Origin: Clostridia bacterium
GTDB lineage: Bacteria; Bacillota; Clostridia; TANB77; CAG-508
Reading direction: 5' to 3'
Assembly: GCA_017456555.1 (NCBI GenBank)
Contig: JAFTJF010000011.1
Location: 99,831 to 163,830 of the forward strand
Length of the DNA: 64,000 nucleotides
Both the position numbers and the translations under genes were made by a program. Under the pieces are notes generated by a model. The model worked only from the letters and a program-made list of their open reading frames with translations, searched no databases and had not been told where the DNA came from. Below, piece after piece: positions 18,398 to 27,521 of this stretch; the stretch's first letter is position 1, and every line of letters begins with the position of its first letter.

Positions 18398-19933
18398 ATG
18401 AGAGAAGAAAAAGGAATTAGTTTAATAAAATTTCTTATAATAATGGTAATTATATTTTGTATAATTGTTATTAGCATGATTTCAATAAAAAATAGTTTTC
18501 AAAAAAGTAAAGCAAATATTTACATTGCAGAAATGCAACTAATACAAGAAAACGTAAATATTATAAGAAATAAATATAAATTATGGGAAGATTATAACCC
18601 AAACGAAACAGGAAATTTTAATTTATATTTGCAGTCTTTAGGATTTTTAAATGCTAATTCTTCTAATAATTTATATAAAGAAAAATTTAATAAAATTATT
18701 GAAGAATTAAATTCATCTGTAGTAAAAAATTGGGATGCTAGTACAGATACGATTTTAACGAATTACTTTTATTTTGAACCAGAAAAATTAGAAGAATTTT
18801 TTGGAATAAAGAATTCGAATTTATATGTCATTATAAATTTTTATTCCGGAAATGTAATATCTAAAGATGGAATTGAAGAAGATAATAAAATTATTTATAG
18901 ACAATATGATAGTAAATTGGGTGAAGAATTAATTATCTCTTCTATTTATAATAGTGAAGAAGTTCCCAAAATTGAAATTACTGAAAATTATGGATTAAGT
19001 CAAAAAATAAAAATATCGTTAAAAAATTATAAAACACGTATTTTGAAAGCGTATTATTATACCAATAATGAAGAAACAAAAAAGTTGTGTAATACATTAA
19101 AAAATTACTCATATGTAGAAGATGAAAATTCAATATATTTTAATATAGATACATCTGGGAAATATACATTTATAATAGAAGACACAAATTTTGTTCAATA
19201 TCCAAAAGTTGAATTAGAAGTTAATTTATGTAATTCACCAATTTTACTTGAAAATATGATGGGAATTTATTGGGATGAAAATGGAGTAGAAAAACAAATT
19301 ACTTCAGAATATGATGGAAATTGGTATAATTATTCTAAAGAAAAATTATACATGGCAAATGCAAAAACAGAAGATGGGAATTATTGGGTATGGTTACCAA
19401 GATACTTATACAAGGAAACAACAGAAGGAATAGATATTCAATTTGTGAATGGAGTATCTCAAATTCCTACTAATAATATGGTATTAACTGGTTATAAAGT
19501 AAAAGAAGCCTTCTCGAATGATTCAGAATTTGAAGGAATATGGGTAGCAAAGTATCAAACAAATGTTGAAGAAGAAAAAGTAAATATAAAGCCAGGAAAA
19601 ACTTTATATTTTACAGAAACGAAAAAAGCAATAGATATTTATGAAAGCTTTATTGATAAAGTATTAAAAAAATATACAAGTATAATGTCAGAAGCAGAAA
19701 GAAATTCGATTTTAGATTTTTCAGAATTTATGGGAATTGAAATAACAAATGATTTAGTACATTATGCTGGTGGTGCTCCAAATGAAGAAGGTTTTAAAGA
19801 AAATATTCAATATTCAAGTACAAATAACATATCTGGAATCTATGATTTAATAACTTCTGAAAATGAAATTACAATAGATTCTAAGCCAAATGAAGAGGGA
19901 AGATTTAGAGGAGTAATAAAAATACAGAAATAA
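18398..19933 (+). CDS. prepilin-like surface protein with large ectodomain
   Basis: The N-terminus has a short basic leader ending in KG, then ISLIKFLIIMVIIFCIIVIS, a hydrophobic helix continuing into a polar helix, which is the layout of type IV prepilins. Position +5, normally Glu, is Lys here. The ectodomain of about 470 residues ends with YWVWLPRYLYK and GIWVAKYQTN, motifs I associate with surface proteins of gut clostridia, and no pilus assembly gene is nearby. It may be a minor pseudopilin or a membrane-tethered adhesin. No strong ribosome binding site is seen beyond GGAGA 6 nt before the ATG. Confidence 0.6.
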   Translation: MREEKGISLIKFLIIMVIIFCIIVISMISIKNSFQKSKANIYIAEMQLIQENVNIIRNKYKLWEDYNPNETGNFNLYLQSLGFLNANSSNNLYKEKFNKIIEELNSSVVKNWDASTDTILTNYFYFEPEKLEEFFGIKNSNLYVIINFYSGNVISKDGIEEDNKIIYRQYDSKLGEELIISSIYNSEEVPKIEITENYGLSQKIKISLKNYKTRILKAYYYTNNEETKKLCNTLKNYSYVEDENSIYFNIDTSGKYTFIIEDTNFVQYPKVELEVNLCNSPILLENMMGIYWDENGVEKQITSEYDGNWYNYSKEKLYMANAKTEDGNYWVWLPRYLYKETTEGIDIQFVNGVSQIPTNNMVLTGYKVKEAFSNDSEFEGIWVAKYQTNVEEEKVNIKPGKTLYFTETKKAIDIYESFIDKVLKKYTSIMSEAERNSILDFSEFMGIEITNDLVHYAGGAPNEEGFKENIQYSSTNNISGIYDLITSENEITIDSKPNEEGRFRGVIKIQK

Positions 19934-19977
19934 TTTCAAAAAAATGTGAGAATTTAGCAAAAAAATAAGAAAAAGCC

Positions 19978-20006
19978 TTGACAAATCGTAAGAAAAGGTG
20001 TAAAGT
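19978..20006 (+). promoter_or_regulatory. promoter of the ylxM-ffh-rpsP-rplS operon
   Basis: TTGACA at 19978-19983 and TAAAGT at 20001-20006 with a 17-bp spacer, 32 bp before the ylxM ATG. Confidence 0.65.
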
Positions 20007-20037
20007 ATATTGGCATTACAAACTAAGAGGTGGTCAA

Positions 20038-20385
20038 ATGGAAAAAAATGTTAAAATAAGTATGCTTTTAGATACTTATGGAAAGTTACTAACTGAAAAA
20101 CAATATAAGCTTCTAGATGACTACTATAATAATGATTTATCTTTATCAGAAATTGCAGAAAATGAAGAAATAACAAGACAAGCTGTTAGAGATAATCTAA
20201 AAAAAGGTGAAAACAATCTTTTCGAATACGAAGAAAAATTAGGGTTCATGGAAAAAACAATAGCTCAAGAAGAAAAAATAACTAAAATAATATCTGAAAT
20301 TGAAAAAATTGAAATAGAAATAGAAGATAAAAAAATAGTTAAAAATCTTCAAGAAGTTAAAAAAACTTTAAGTTGTTTATTATAA
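20038..20385 (+). CDS. ylxM: YlxM family helix-turn-helix protein
   Basis: Small sigma-70 region-4-like HTH protein that associates with the signal recognition particle. LTEKQYKLLDDYYNNDLSLSEIAE and ITRQAVRDNLKKGE form the HTH. The ATG at 20038 is preferred to an upstream in-frame TTG at 19978 because AGAGGTGG lies at 20026-20033 and the TTG overlaps the -35 element. 115 residues, directly upstream of ffh as in most Firmicutes. Confidence 0.92.
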   Translation: MEKNVKISMLLDTYGKLLTEKQYKLLDDYYNNDLSLSEIAENEEITRQAVRDNLKKGENNLFEYEEKLGFMEKTIAQEEKITKIISEIEKIEIEIEDKKIVKNLQEVKKTLSCLL

Positions 20386-20395
20386 GGAGGAAAAG

Positions 20396-21754
20396 ATGGC
20401 GTTTGACGGTTTATCATCTAGATTACAAGAAATTACAAGAAAATTAAAAGGAAAAGCAAGAATATCAGAAAGTGATCTTAAAGAAGTTTTAAGAGAAGTA
20501 AAACTTGCATTACTAGAAGCAGACGTTAACTACAAAATAGTTAAAGAATTTGTTAAAGTAATAGAAGAAAAAGCAATAGGCCAAGATGTATTAAAATCAT
20601 TAACACCTGGTCAACAAGTTGTAAAAATTGTAAAAGATGAATTAGTAAGCCTTTTAGGTGGAGAAGAAAGTAAAATTAATTTTACCCCAAACCCTCCTAC
20701 AGTAATAATGCTAGTTGGACTTCAAGGTTCTGGTAAAACAACTACAGCTGGAAAGTTAGCAAATATTATTAGAAAACAAGGAAAGAAACCATTACTTGTT
20801 GCATGTGATGTTTACAGACCAGCAGCTATAAAACAATTACAAGTAGTTGGAAAACAATTGGATATACCAGTATATGCTAATGAACATATAAGAGATGTAA
20901 AAGTAATTGCAAAACAAGCAATGTCACAAGCAATGTCAAAGTTAAATGATGTTGTTATAATAGATACAGCAGGACGTCTTCAAATAGATGAAGAATTAAT
21001 GCAAGAATTAAAAGATTTAAAAGCAAATGTAAAACCACACGAGATTCTACTTGTAGTAGACTCAATGACTGGTCAAGATGCAGTTAATATTGCTGATACT
21101 TTTAACCAAGAATTAGGAATAGATGGAATTGTACTTACTAAGTTAGATGGTGATACAAGAGGCGGTGCAGCATTATCTGTTAAGAAAATTACAGGAAGAC
21201 CAATAAAATTTGCTGCAACTGGTGAAAAATTAAGTGATATTGAAGTATTTCATCCAGAAAGAATGGCATCAAGAATTTTAGGAATGGGTGATGTGCTTTC
21301 AATTATAGAAAAAGCAGAAGAAACATTCGATATGGAAGAAGCTGCTAAACTAGAAAAGAAATTAAGAAAACAAAGCTTTGACTTAGATGATTATTTAACA
21401 CAATTAAGACAAATGAAAAAAATGGGTTCATTCTCATCAATACTAAAAATGTTACCAGGAATGAACAAGTTAAAAGATGTTGAAGTTGATGATAAAGAAT
21501 TTGTAAGAATAGAAGCAATTATTTGTTCAATGACAATGGAAGAAAGAAGAAATCCAAAAATATTAAATGGACAAAGAAGAGTAAGAATTGCAAAAGGAAG
21601 TGGAACAACTGTTGAACAAATAAATAAGTTTATGAAATCATTTGAGTTAACACAAAAAATGATGAAAGAGATGACTTCAAATAAAGGCATGATGAAAAAA
21701 TTAATGAAAAACATGAACATGGATGATTTGAAAGATTTCTCGAATTTTAATTAG
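20396..21754 (+). CDS. ffh: signal recognition particle protein Ffh
   Basis: GTPase that binds signal sequences on nascent chains and, with 4.5S/6S RNA and FtsY, delivers them to SecYEG. N domain about 1-90; G domain with GLQGSGKTT near 106-114, DTAGR and TKLDGDTRGG; Met-rich M domain about 310-452. Length 452 is normal. AAGGAGG precedes the ATG, 10 bp after ylxM. Confidence 0.97.
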   Translation: MAFDGLSSRLQEITRKLKGKARISESDLKEVLREVKLALLEADVNYKIVKEFVKVIEEKAIGQDVLKSLTPGQQVVKIVKDELVSLLGGEESKINFTPNPPTVIMLVGLQGSGKTTTAGKLANIIRKQGKKPLLVACDVYRPAAIKQLQVVGKQLDIPVYANEHIRDVKVIAKQAMSQAMSKLNDVVIIDTAGRLQIDEELMQELKDLKANVKPHEILLVVDSMTGQDAVNIADTFNQELGIDGIVLTKLDGDTRGGAALSVKKITGRPIKFAATGEKLSDIEVFHPERMASRILGMGDVLSIIEKAEETFDMEEAAKLEKKLRKQSFDLDDYLTQLRQMKKMGSFSSILKMLPGMNKLKDVEVDDKEFVRIEAIICSMTMEERRNPKILNGQRRVRIAKGSGTTVEQINKFMKSFELTQKMMKEMTSNKGMMKKLMKNMNMDDLKDFSNFN

Positions 21755-21830
21755 TTATTAATTTTAAAATTTGTTATCAAATTTTTAAATTTATATAAAT
21801 ATTTATGAAAATTCAGGGGGTGAATTTATT

Positions 21831-22067
21831 ATGGTAAAAATAAGATTACAAAGAGTTGGAAAGAAAAAAGCTCCTTTCTACCACGTAGTAGTAGCTGATT
21901 CTAGATCTCCAAGAGATGGTAAAATCGTTGAAAAAATAGGAACATACAATCCTATGACTGAACCAGCTACAATCGTATTAGATAATGAAAAAGTAGCTGA
22001 GTGGATCAAAAATGGTGCTAAACCAACAGATACAGTTAAAGCTTTAATCGAAAAAGCAGCTAAATAG
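21831..22067 (+). CDS. rpsP: 30S ribosomal protein S16
   Basis: [20 protein letters not shown] and [18 protein letters not shown] are unmistakable S16 signatures; 78 residues. An AGGGGGTGA site precedes the ATG. It opens the conserved rpsP-khpA-rimM-trmD-rplS block. Confidence 0.97.
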   Translation: MVKIRLQRVGKKKAPFYHVVVADSRSPRDGKIVEKIGTYNPMTEPATIVLDNEKVAEWIKNGAKPTDTVKALIEKAAK

Positions 22068-22090
22068 TCATTGCAAAGGAGAGTGCAAAT

Positions 22091-22321
22091 ATGAAAGATA
22101 TACTTGAAGTAGTAATCAAAAATTTAGTAGATAATCAAGAAGAAGTATCTATTATAGAAAAATCAGAAGCAAAATCTGTTTGTTATGAAGTTAAAGTTGC
22201 AAAAGAAGACATGGGCAAAGTTATTGGAAAACAAGGAAAGATGGCAAAAGCAATCAGATCAATAATGAAAGCAATTGCTACAAAAGAACATAAAAAAGTA
22301 AATGTTGAATTTCTTGATTAG
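22091..22321 (+). CDS. khpA: KH-domain RNA-binding protein KhpA
   Basis: A 76-residue single KH domain with the GKVIGKQGKMAKAIRS motif, formerly YlqC. With KhpB it binds RNA and affects cell-envelope growth in related bacteria. Usual position between rpsP and rimM; CAAAGGAGAG precedes the ATG. Confidence 0.94.
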   Translation: MKDILEVVIKNLVDNQEEVSIIEKSEAKSVCYEVKVAKEDMGKVIGKQGKMAKAIRSIMKAIATKEHKKVNVEFLD

Positions 22322-22334
22322 GAATGATTAAAAT

Positions 22335-22838
22335 ATGAATAAATATTTAGAATTAGGTCAAATAGTAAATGTAAAAGGTTTAAAAGGTGAAGTAAAAGTT
22401 AATTCTTTTACAGATGACAATACTAAATTTGAAAGAATACCAAAAGTCTTTTTAAAAAGAAAAGAAAACTTAACTGAATATGAAATTGAAAAAGTAGGAT
22501 ATGCAAAAAATCAAGTAATAATTAAATTTAAAGGAGTAAACTCAGTTGAAGAAGCAGAAACTTTAAGAAATTCTTATATCGTAGTAGATAGAGAAATTTT
22601 TGGAGAGCTTCCAGAAGGAGTATACTATATAGCAGATTTAATTGGATTAGATGTATTCACAGAATCAAATGAATATTTAGGAAAAGTTGATGATATTTTT
22701 TCAACAGGAAGTAATGATGTTTATGTTGTAAAAGATGAACTTGGAAAACAAAAACTTTTACCTGGAATAGACGAAGTTATTAAGCAAATTGATTTAGAAT
22801 CAGGCAAAATAATAGTAAATCTAATAGAAGGACTTTAA
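22335..22838 (+). CDS. rimM: ribosome maturation factor RimM
   Basis: Assists 30S head assembly through S19/16S rRNA. The N-terminal beta-barrel begins LELGQIVNVKGLKGEVKV, the PRC-barrel part has YYIADLIGLDV and LLPGIDEVIKQID. 167 residues, standard. Ends 3 bp before trmD. Confidence 0.95.
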   Translation: MNKYLELGQIVNVKGLKGEVKVNSFTDDNTKFERIPKVFLKRKENLTEYEIEKVGYAKNQVIIKFKGVNSVEEAETLRNSYIVVDREIFGELPEGVYYIADLIGLDVFTESNEYLGKVDDIFSTGSNDVYVVKDELGKQKLLPGIDEVIKQIDLESGKIIVNLIEGL

Positions 22839-22841
22839 AAT

Positions 22842-23567
22842 ATGAAATTTGATGTATTAACACTTTTTCCTGAAATGTTCGAACCAATGAAACAAAGTGT
22901 AATTGGAAGAGCAATTGGGAAAGGTTTGTTAGAAGTAAATCTTATAAACATTAGAGATTTTTCGAAAGACAAACATAAAAAAGTTGATGATACAGTATAT
23001 GGTGGAGGAGCAGGAATGCTTATAAAACCAGATGTTGTATATGATGCCTATAATTCAGTAAAAAGTGAAAAATCTAAAGTTATATTTTTATCACCACAAG
23101 GTAAAAAACTTTGTCAAGATAAAGTTGAAGAATTGGCAAAATCAGAAGAACATTTAATTTTATTGTGTGGACACTATGAAGGAATAGACCAAAGAGTAAT
23201 AGATAAAATCGTAGATGAAGAAATTTCGATCGGAGATTATGTATTAACTGGAGGAGAAATACCAGCAATGGTATTAATAGATAGTGTATCAAGATATATT
23301 GAAGGAGTTATAACAGAAGATTCAACTTCAGAAGAAAGCTTTTCTGGAGAAGGACTTCTAGAATATCCACAATATACAAGACCAGAAGAATTTGAAGGAA
23401 TTAAAGTTCCTGAAGTATTGCAATCTGGACATCACGAAAATATAAATAAATGGAGAAGAAGAGAAGCAATTCGAATTACTTATCAAAAAAGACCAGATCT
23501 TTTAGAAAAAGTAAATTTAACTGATGAAGAAAAGAAATTTATAGAAGAATTAGAAAATAAAGGGTAG
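22842..23567 (+). CDS. trmD: tRNA (guanine37-N1)-methyltransferase
   Basis: SPOUT methyltransferase making m1G37. Hallmarks are [26 protein letters not shown], the knot segment [12 protein letters not shown] and [15 protein letters not shown]. 241 residues. Start only 3 bp after rimM, so translation is coupled. Confidence 0.97.
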   Translation: MKFDVLTLFPEMFEPMKQSVIGRAIGKGLLEVNLINIRDFSKDKHKKVDDTVYGGGAGMLIKPDVVYDAYNSVKSEKSKVIFLSPQGKKLCQDKVEELAKSEEHLILLCGHYEGIDQRVIDKIVDEEISIGDYVLTGGEIPAMVLIDSVSRYIEGVITEDSTSEESFSGEGLLEYPQYTRPEEFEGIKVPEVLQSGHHENINKWRRREAIRITYQKRPDLLEKVNLTDEEKKFIEELENKG

Positions 23568-23601
23568 AAACCCATCCATTATTAAAGAAGGAGGAAGAAA
23601 A

Positions 23602-24120
23602 ATGGATATTTTAAAATCAATTGAACACGAACAATTAAAAAATAAAATACCAGAATTACGTGTAGGTAATACTGTTAGAGTTCACGTAAGAATAAAAGAA
23701 GGAAACAAAGAAAGAATCCAAGTTTTCGAAGGAATTATAATTAAAAAACAAGGTGGAGGAGTTAACGCAACATTCACAGTAAGAAGAATCTCTTACGGTG
23801 TAGGTGTTGAAAAAACATTCTTAGTTCACTCTCCAATGATCGAAAAAGTAGAATTAGTTAGAGTTGGTAAAGCTAGAAGATCTAAATTATACTACTTAAG
23901 AGATAGAGTAGGTAAAGCTGCTAAAACTAAAGAAAAAGTTGGAGCAAGAATCGAAAACAGAGAAATCGTTGTTAAAGAAGAAGTTGTTCCTGGTGAAGCA
24001 GTTGAAGCTGAAGTAGTTACAGAAGAAGCAGTAGCTGAAGCTGTAGAAGCTGCAAAAGTTGAAGAAGCAAAAGTAGCTGCTGAAGAAGCAAAAAAAGCTG
24101 AAACAACAACAGAAGCTTAA
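23602..24120 (+). CDS. rplS: 50S ribosomal protein L19 with acidic Ala/Glu tail
   Basis: Residues 1-115 are a normal L19 ([31 protein letters not shown] core, [18 protein letters not shown]). A tail of about 55 residues made almost only of Ala, Glu, Val and Lys follows, which most L19 proteins lack. GAAGGAGGAAG precedes the ATG. A short GGGTAGAAACCC hairpin lies in the 34-bp gap after trmD. The tail has no frameshift and ends at a clean stop followed by a terminator. Confidence 0.95.
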   Translation: MDILKSIEHEQLKNKIPELRVGNTVRVHVRIKEGNKERIQVFEGIIIKKQGGGVNATFTVRRISYGVGVEKTFLVHSPMIEKVELVRVGKARRSKLYYLRDRVGKAAKTKEKVGARIENREIVVKEEVVPGEAVEAEVVTEEAVAEAVEAAKVEEAKVAAEEAKKAETTTEA

Positions 24121-24140
24121 TTAAAAGTTTATAATAAATA

Positions 24141-24171
24141 AAAAGAGGACTCATATAACGAGTCTTCTTTT
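24141..24171 (+). terminator. terminator after rplS
   Basis: AAAAGAGGACTC (24141-24152) pairs with GAGTCTTCTTTT (24160-24171) with one G-T pair. Confidence 0.85.
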
Positions 24172-24338
24172 GTTTATATATTGTACAGGTTAGAATATTT
24201 ACTGATAATTTATGTTATAAAAATTATAATAAATGGTGCTTTAAGAAAGCGTTATTTTTTATGTAAAAGTAAATTGGAAAAATAAAGTTATTTATTAAAA
24301 TGGATAAAAATAAATTTGAAAAAAAATTAAAATTTGTA

Positions 24339-24367
24339 TTGACAAATCAATTCAAATACTTTATAAT
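24339..24367 (+). promoter_or_regulatory. consensus promoter of the tandem tRNA-Gly genes
   Basis: TTGACA (24339-24344), 17-bp spacer and TATAAT (24362-24367): a perfect sigma-A promoter ending 23 bp before the first tRNA. Confidence 0.9.
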
Positions 24368-24390
24368 TTATACTTGTCAGAGGAAATAAT

Positions 24391-24464
<74 letters not shown>

Positions 24465-24492
24465 AAATTATTCCATTGGCAAAGTAAATATC

Positions 24493-24566
<74 letters not shown>

Positions 24567-24701
24567 TAAAATTAGTCATTGTATTAGAAATAGTCTAGTA
24601 TGATGGCTTTTTTGTTTGCAATAAAACAAGAATAGCTATTGAAAAAAGAATAATTCAATTATAAAATTATGATATAAAAAATTCCAAAAGGAGATTGGAA
24701 A

Positions 24702-25145
24702 GTGGAAATAAAGAAAATAGAAAAAAATAAAGAAAATTTTATGGAATTATTATTAGAAGCAGATCCAGAAAAAGAAATAGTTCAAAGATATTTAGAAAAA
24801 GGAGAACTATATGTAGGAGGAGATGAAGGAAAAACTGTATGTGTTTGTGTTGTGATAAAATATGATGAAAATACATGCGAATTGAAAAATATTGCAACTT
24901 TACCTGAATCTAGAGGAAAAGGGTTTGCCGGAAAAATGATAAAATACATTTTTGAAGTATATAAAAATCAATTTAAAAGAATGATAGTAGGAACAACAGA
25001 AAATATGATTCCATTTTATGTTTTAAACGGATTTACCCAATATCATCATACAGTAAAAAACTTCTTTATAGATAACTATAAAGAAGAAATATGGGATGGC
25101 AATTTACAATGTATAGATATGTATTATTATTCTAAAGAATTTTAA
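24702..25145 (+). CDS. GNAT family N-acetyltransferase
   Basis: 147 residues with the GNAT acetyl-CoA motif ESRGKGFAGKMI (about 68-79) after strand LKNIATLP, and the C-terminal FYVLNGFTQYHHTVKNFF. The substrate cannot be inferred. GTG start at 24702, 6-7 nt after AAAGGAGATT. Confidence 0.85.
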   Translation: MEIKKIEKNKENFMELLLEADPEKEIVQRYLEKGELYVGGDEGKTVCVCVVIKYDENTCELKNIATLPESRGKGFAGKMIKYIFEVYKNQFKRMIVGTTENMIPFYVLNGFTQYHHTVKNFFIDNYKEEIWDGNLQCIDMYYYSKEF

Positions 25146-25155
25146 TAATAAAATG

Positions 25156-25187
25156 AAAAGCGGGGCCTTTTTCTGGGGCCCCTTTTT
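25156..25187. terminator. bidirectional terminator between the GNAT gene and a convergent lipoprotein gene
   Basis: GGGGCC (25162-25167) pairs with GGCCCC (25177-25182), flanked by AAAA on the left and TTTTT on the right, so it can stop transcripts from both sides. Confidence 0.85.
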
Positions 25188-25205
25188 GAAGTTTTTAGGT
25201 TTGTT

Positions 25206-25880
25206 TTAATGAATTGCGAAGTATTTTTCTCCATCAGTAGGTTTTTCATCCTTGTAATTGATGTAAATTTGATATGTTTCATCAATCACGATGATAATTT
25301 TTTCCTCCCACTGGATTCCTGTAAAAGAATCAACTTCAGATTCCCAGATGTGACCATAGCATTCTCCAATACTTGCCCATGTATCTGGAGCGTCTTCAAC
25401 GTAACCAAGATCCAAAGACTCGAAAGTTGGAGGTGTGAAACGAATTATTTCAGTTCCTTCTGGAACGATAAATTGAAATTCGTGTTCTTCCAAATAACTG
25501 TTATAAGCACACAATTTCCATACAGTTCCTTCACGGTCCGGATGATTGATATAGGCATTTTTGCCTTCGATTTCAAAATCAATTCCATAATTGTTAAAAC
25601 CGATTCCAAGATAGTCAATGGCATCCATAAGGAATTGAGTATCTGCCGCTTTTGCATCTGCTGCAGCTTGTTCCTCTGGTGTCAAATAACCTTCTTCATG
25701 GATTTCATCCAATGTAAAGGACACCATTTTGTCAGGTTCAGGAGTAGGTGTTGGAGTTACTGTTACTTCTGGTGTTGGTTCAGTGGTTGTTCCTGCTTCA
25801 GAAACATTCTTGTCTCCACAACCAACTAAAACAAAAACTAAAACAATAGTAGTAATAAAAATTTTGAAGATATTCTTCAT
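25206..25880 (-). CDS. lipoprotein of unknown function
   Basis: 224 residues. A lipoprotein signal peptide (KNIFKIFITTIVLVFVLVGC) gives Cys20 as the lipidated residue. A Thr/Pro/Glu linker (about 28-50) follows, then a globular domain of about 170 residues that I do not recognise, containing YLGIGFNNYGIDFEIEGKNAY and GECYGHIWESEVD. Base composition is visibly richer in G+C than flanking genes. It is convergent to the GNAT gene and has its own consensus promoter and structured leader, so it looks like a single-gene insertion. No clear ribosome binding site, only AGAAGAAAAG before the ATG. Confidence 0.75.
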   Translation of the reverse strand: MKNIFKIFITTIVLVFVLVGCGDKNVSEAGTTTEPTPEVTVTPTPTPEPDKMVSFTLDEIHEEGYLTPEEQAAADAKAADTQFLMDAIDYLGIGFNNYGIDFEIEGKNAYINHPDREGTVWKLCAYNSYLEEHEFQFIVPEGTEIIRFTPPTFESLDLGYVEDAPDTWASIGECYGHIWESEVDSFTGIQWEEKIIIVIDETYQIYINYKDEKPTDGEKYFAIH

Positions 25881-25975
25881 GCGCTTTTCTTCTTGCCACT
25901 ATAATCCGAGTGGCTTGCCTTTCTGCAAAGGTCCCCATTTGGGGAAAACAATAGATCCTAACGACATTCTGTTAA
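25881..25975 (-). promoter_or_regulatory. structured 5' leader of the lipoprotein gene
   Basis: Read on the minus strand, four hairpins follow one another: GACATT/AATGTC, CCCC-AAAT-GGGG, CCTTTGCAGAAAGG and CCACT-N8-AGTGG. They fill almost all the space between the promoter and the ATG. I could not match them to a known riboswitch. Confidence 0.5.
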
Positions 25976-25981
25976 TGTCTT

Positions 25982-26014
25982 TATAATTATAACATGAAAA
26001 TTATGGTTATGTCA
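25982..26014 (-). promoter_or_regulatory. promoter of the lipoprotein gene
   Basis: On the minus strand TTGACA is followed 18 bp later by TATAAT, a full match to both hexamers with a slightly long spacer. Confidence 0.75.
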
Positions 26015-26056
26015 ACTTGAAGGCGAGTTTGAGCATTATAGAAATACGAGTATAAC

Positions 26057-26085
26057 TTGAAAAAGAATTAGATTTTGTGTATAAT
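26057..26085 (+). promoter_or_regulatory. promoter of tRNA-Gly at the element boundary
   Basis: TTGAAA (26057-26062), 17-bp spacer, TATAAT (26080-26085), 17 bp before the tRNA. Confidence 0.8.
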
Positions 26086-26101
26086 AAATATATAAGTAAT
26101 T

Positions 26102-26175
<74 letters not shown>

Positions 26176-26570
26176 CAAAAGCTCATTTTTCAGTACTTCC
26201 AGCGTTTTAGTACGTCCCGGAAATGCTTGAAAAGTGAGCATTTTTAATACGTAATAACACACCATGAAGTTGAGAAGTAATGAAAAATAGACAAAAAGTT
26301 AGCCACATGGATTTTTCATAATTTTGGTCGGAAGGGAAAATGTTGGCTAAAAAAATAGAAAGTAAGTAAAATCAATACTTCTAGAAAATATTATGTTTAC
26401 AAGAAGGTTTACAGAGGGGATATTGTGGCAAGGTATGTTTGTTTTCAAAAAATCGTAAGCAGACTTTGGAAAGAAAGTCGAAAGCAAAAATAATTACCAC
26501 TATTTATAGAATTGTATTGAACTTTTGTAGATAGGGTTATAAAATATAGAAAAAAGTAAGGAGAAATTTT
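26176..26570. other. gene-free left end of the element
   Basis: No credible reading frame. The first part (26181-26242) has arms GCTCATTTTTCA and TGAAAAGTGAGC around a GC-richer centre, probably the tRNA terminator or an integrase arm site. A looser inverted repeat, TTAGCCACAT and ATGTTGGCTAA, lies at about 26298-26350. The remainder is AT-rich without clear signals. Confidence 0.5.
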
Positions 26571-27491
26571 ATGAAATCTAAGGTTCCAGAAATATTTAAA
26601 GTAGAATATGAAGCAAATTTATATGAAGCACAAGAGTTTTCGAAATATTGTGAAGAAAATGGATTATTAGTTGAAGTTGAAATAAAAAAATGTAATATTA
26701 TTTATAATGGTGAAAAGTATTCTTTTGAAGAATATCAAAAAAATTTAATAGCAAATGCTGAAAAATTTAAAAAAGATGAGGTTGATACACAATATATTTT
26801 AATGCCTGAATTTGTTTTTTTATATGATACCAATTTATATATGTGTTTAAAATATTTAGGTAGTTTATGTTCTAATATAACAGCAGGAAATCATTATGCT
26901 ATTCAAAGTTATGAAAAATTACCAATTGACTTATATGGAATAAATTCATATATGGGATGTTTTTTTAGAAGATGTTTGGATTTTTCTTCTTCTATACTTT
27001 GGTATAATTCTGCAATAGATTATTTTTTACAAATTTTTTGTTCAAGATTTAATCTCTATGGAATGCTTACTAAAAAAGATATAACAACAATGAGTTATGA
27101 AGAAATTGCAAGTCTTTGTACACATAGAAAAGTTTTTGATGTGATTCAAAAAATAACACCAACAGCATCAAATGTAGATATGTTTAATTGGTGGAAATTA
27201 ATAGATGTATGTTATGCAAAACTTTCTTGGATAAGGGAAGTTGCAAACTCATTAAAACATAAAGCTGGAGTTACATATAGAAAAATTGATTTACCACCTT
27301 TGATGGAAATACATAAAGGAAAATTAAAAATGTCAGAAATGTATTTGCCTAAAGAAGTGGATATTGACAGAGATTTTGATAAACTTATTGAAGCTCATAA
27401 TGAAATTGTTGATGTATATACTTTTATTGTTACAGAAATAAATTCAGAGGTTGAAAAAAAGAAGGAAGAATGGGAAAAAAAGAAAAAATAG
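26571..27491 (+). CDS. element cargo protein of unknown function
   Basis: 306 residues, soluble and helical, ending in a Lys/Glu-rich tail. I do not recognise the family. The segment WIREVANSLKHKAGVTYRK (about 224-242) and the all-helical look recall HEPN-type proteins, but the RX4-6H catalytic motif is not matched, so this is not a call. AAGGAG precedes the ATG. Position between attL and the integrase, alone and convergent to it, is where accessory cargo often sits in such elements; a phage-defence or regulatory role is conceivable but unsupported. Confidence 0.55.
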   Translation: MKSKVPEIFKVEYEANLYEAQEFSKYCEENGLLVEVEIKKCNIIYNGEKYSFEEYQKNLIANAEKFKKDEVDTQYILMPEFVFLYDTNLYMCLKYLGSLCSNITAGNHYAIQSYEKLPIDLYGINSYMGCFFRRCLDFSSSILWYNSAIDYFLQIFCSRFNLYGMLTKKDITTMSYEEIASLCTHRKVFDVIQKITPTASNVDMFNWWKLIDVCYAKLSWIREVANSLKHKAGVTYRKIDLPPLMEIHKGKLKMSEMYLPKEVDIDRDFDKLIEAHNEIVDVYTFIVTEINSEVEKKKEEWEKKKK

Positions 27492-27492
27492 A

Positions 27493-27517
27493 AAAGGGAT
27501 GCTATAGGCATCCCTTT
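27493..27517. terminator. shared terminator of the cargo gene and the integrase operon
   Basis: AAAGGGATGC (27493-27502) pairs perfectly with GCATCCCTTT (27508-27517) around TATAG. Confidence 0.8.
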
Positions 27518-27521
27518 AAGT

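Noticed and set aside
25209..25829. Plus-strand coding gene opposite the lipoprotein
   Set aside because: It overlaps a minus-strand gene that has a signal peptide, promoter and terminator; the plus frame is Cys/Phe-rich without a ribosome site.
25881..25960. Cyclic-di-GMP riboswitch in the lipoprotein leader (GGCAAGCCACT resembles the GEMM P2 strand)
   Set aside because: The conserved GACGCAAAGCC part and the second helix with its receptor are absent, and the hairpins are simple local stems.
26510..26535. Cas12a-type repeat fragment (ACTTTTGTAGAT)
   Set aside because: A single short match without a second copy; chance in AT-rich DNA.
26571..27491. HEPN ribonuclease
   Set aside because: The RX4-6H motif is not present; only general helical look and a similar NSLKH word.
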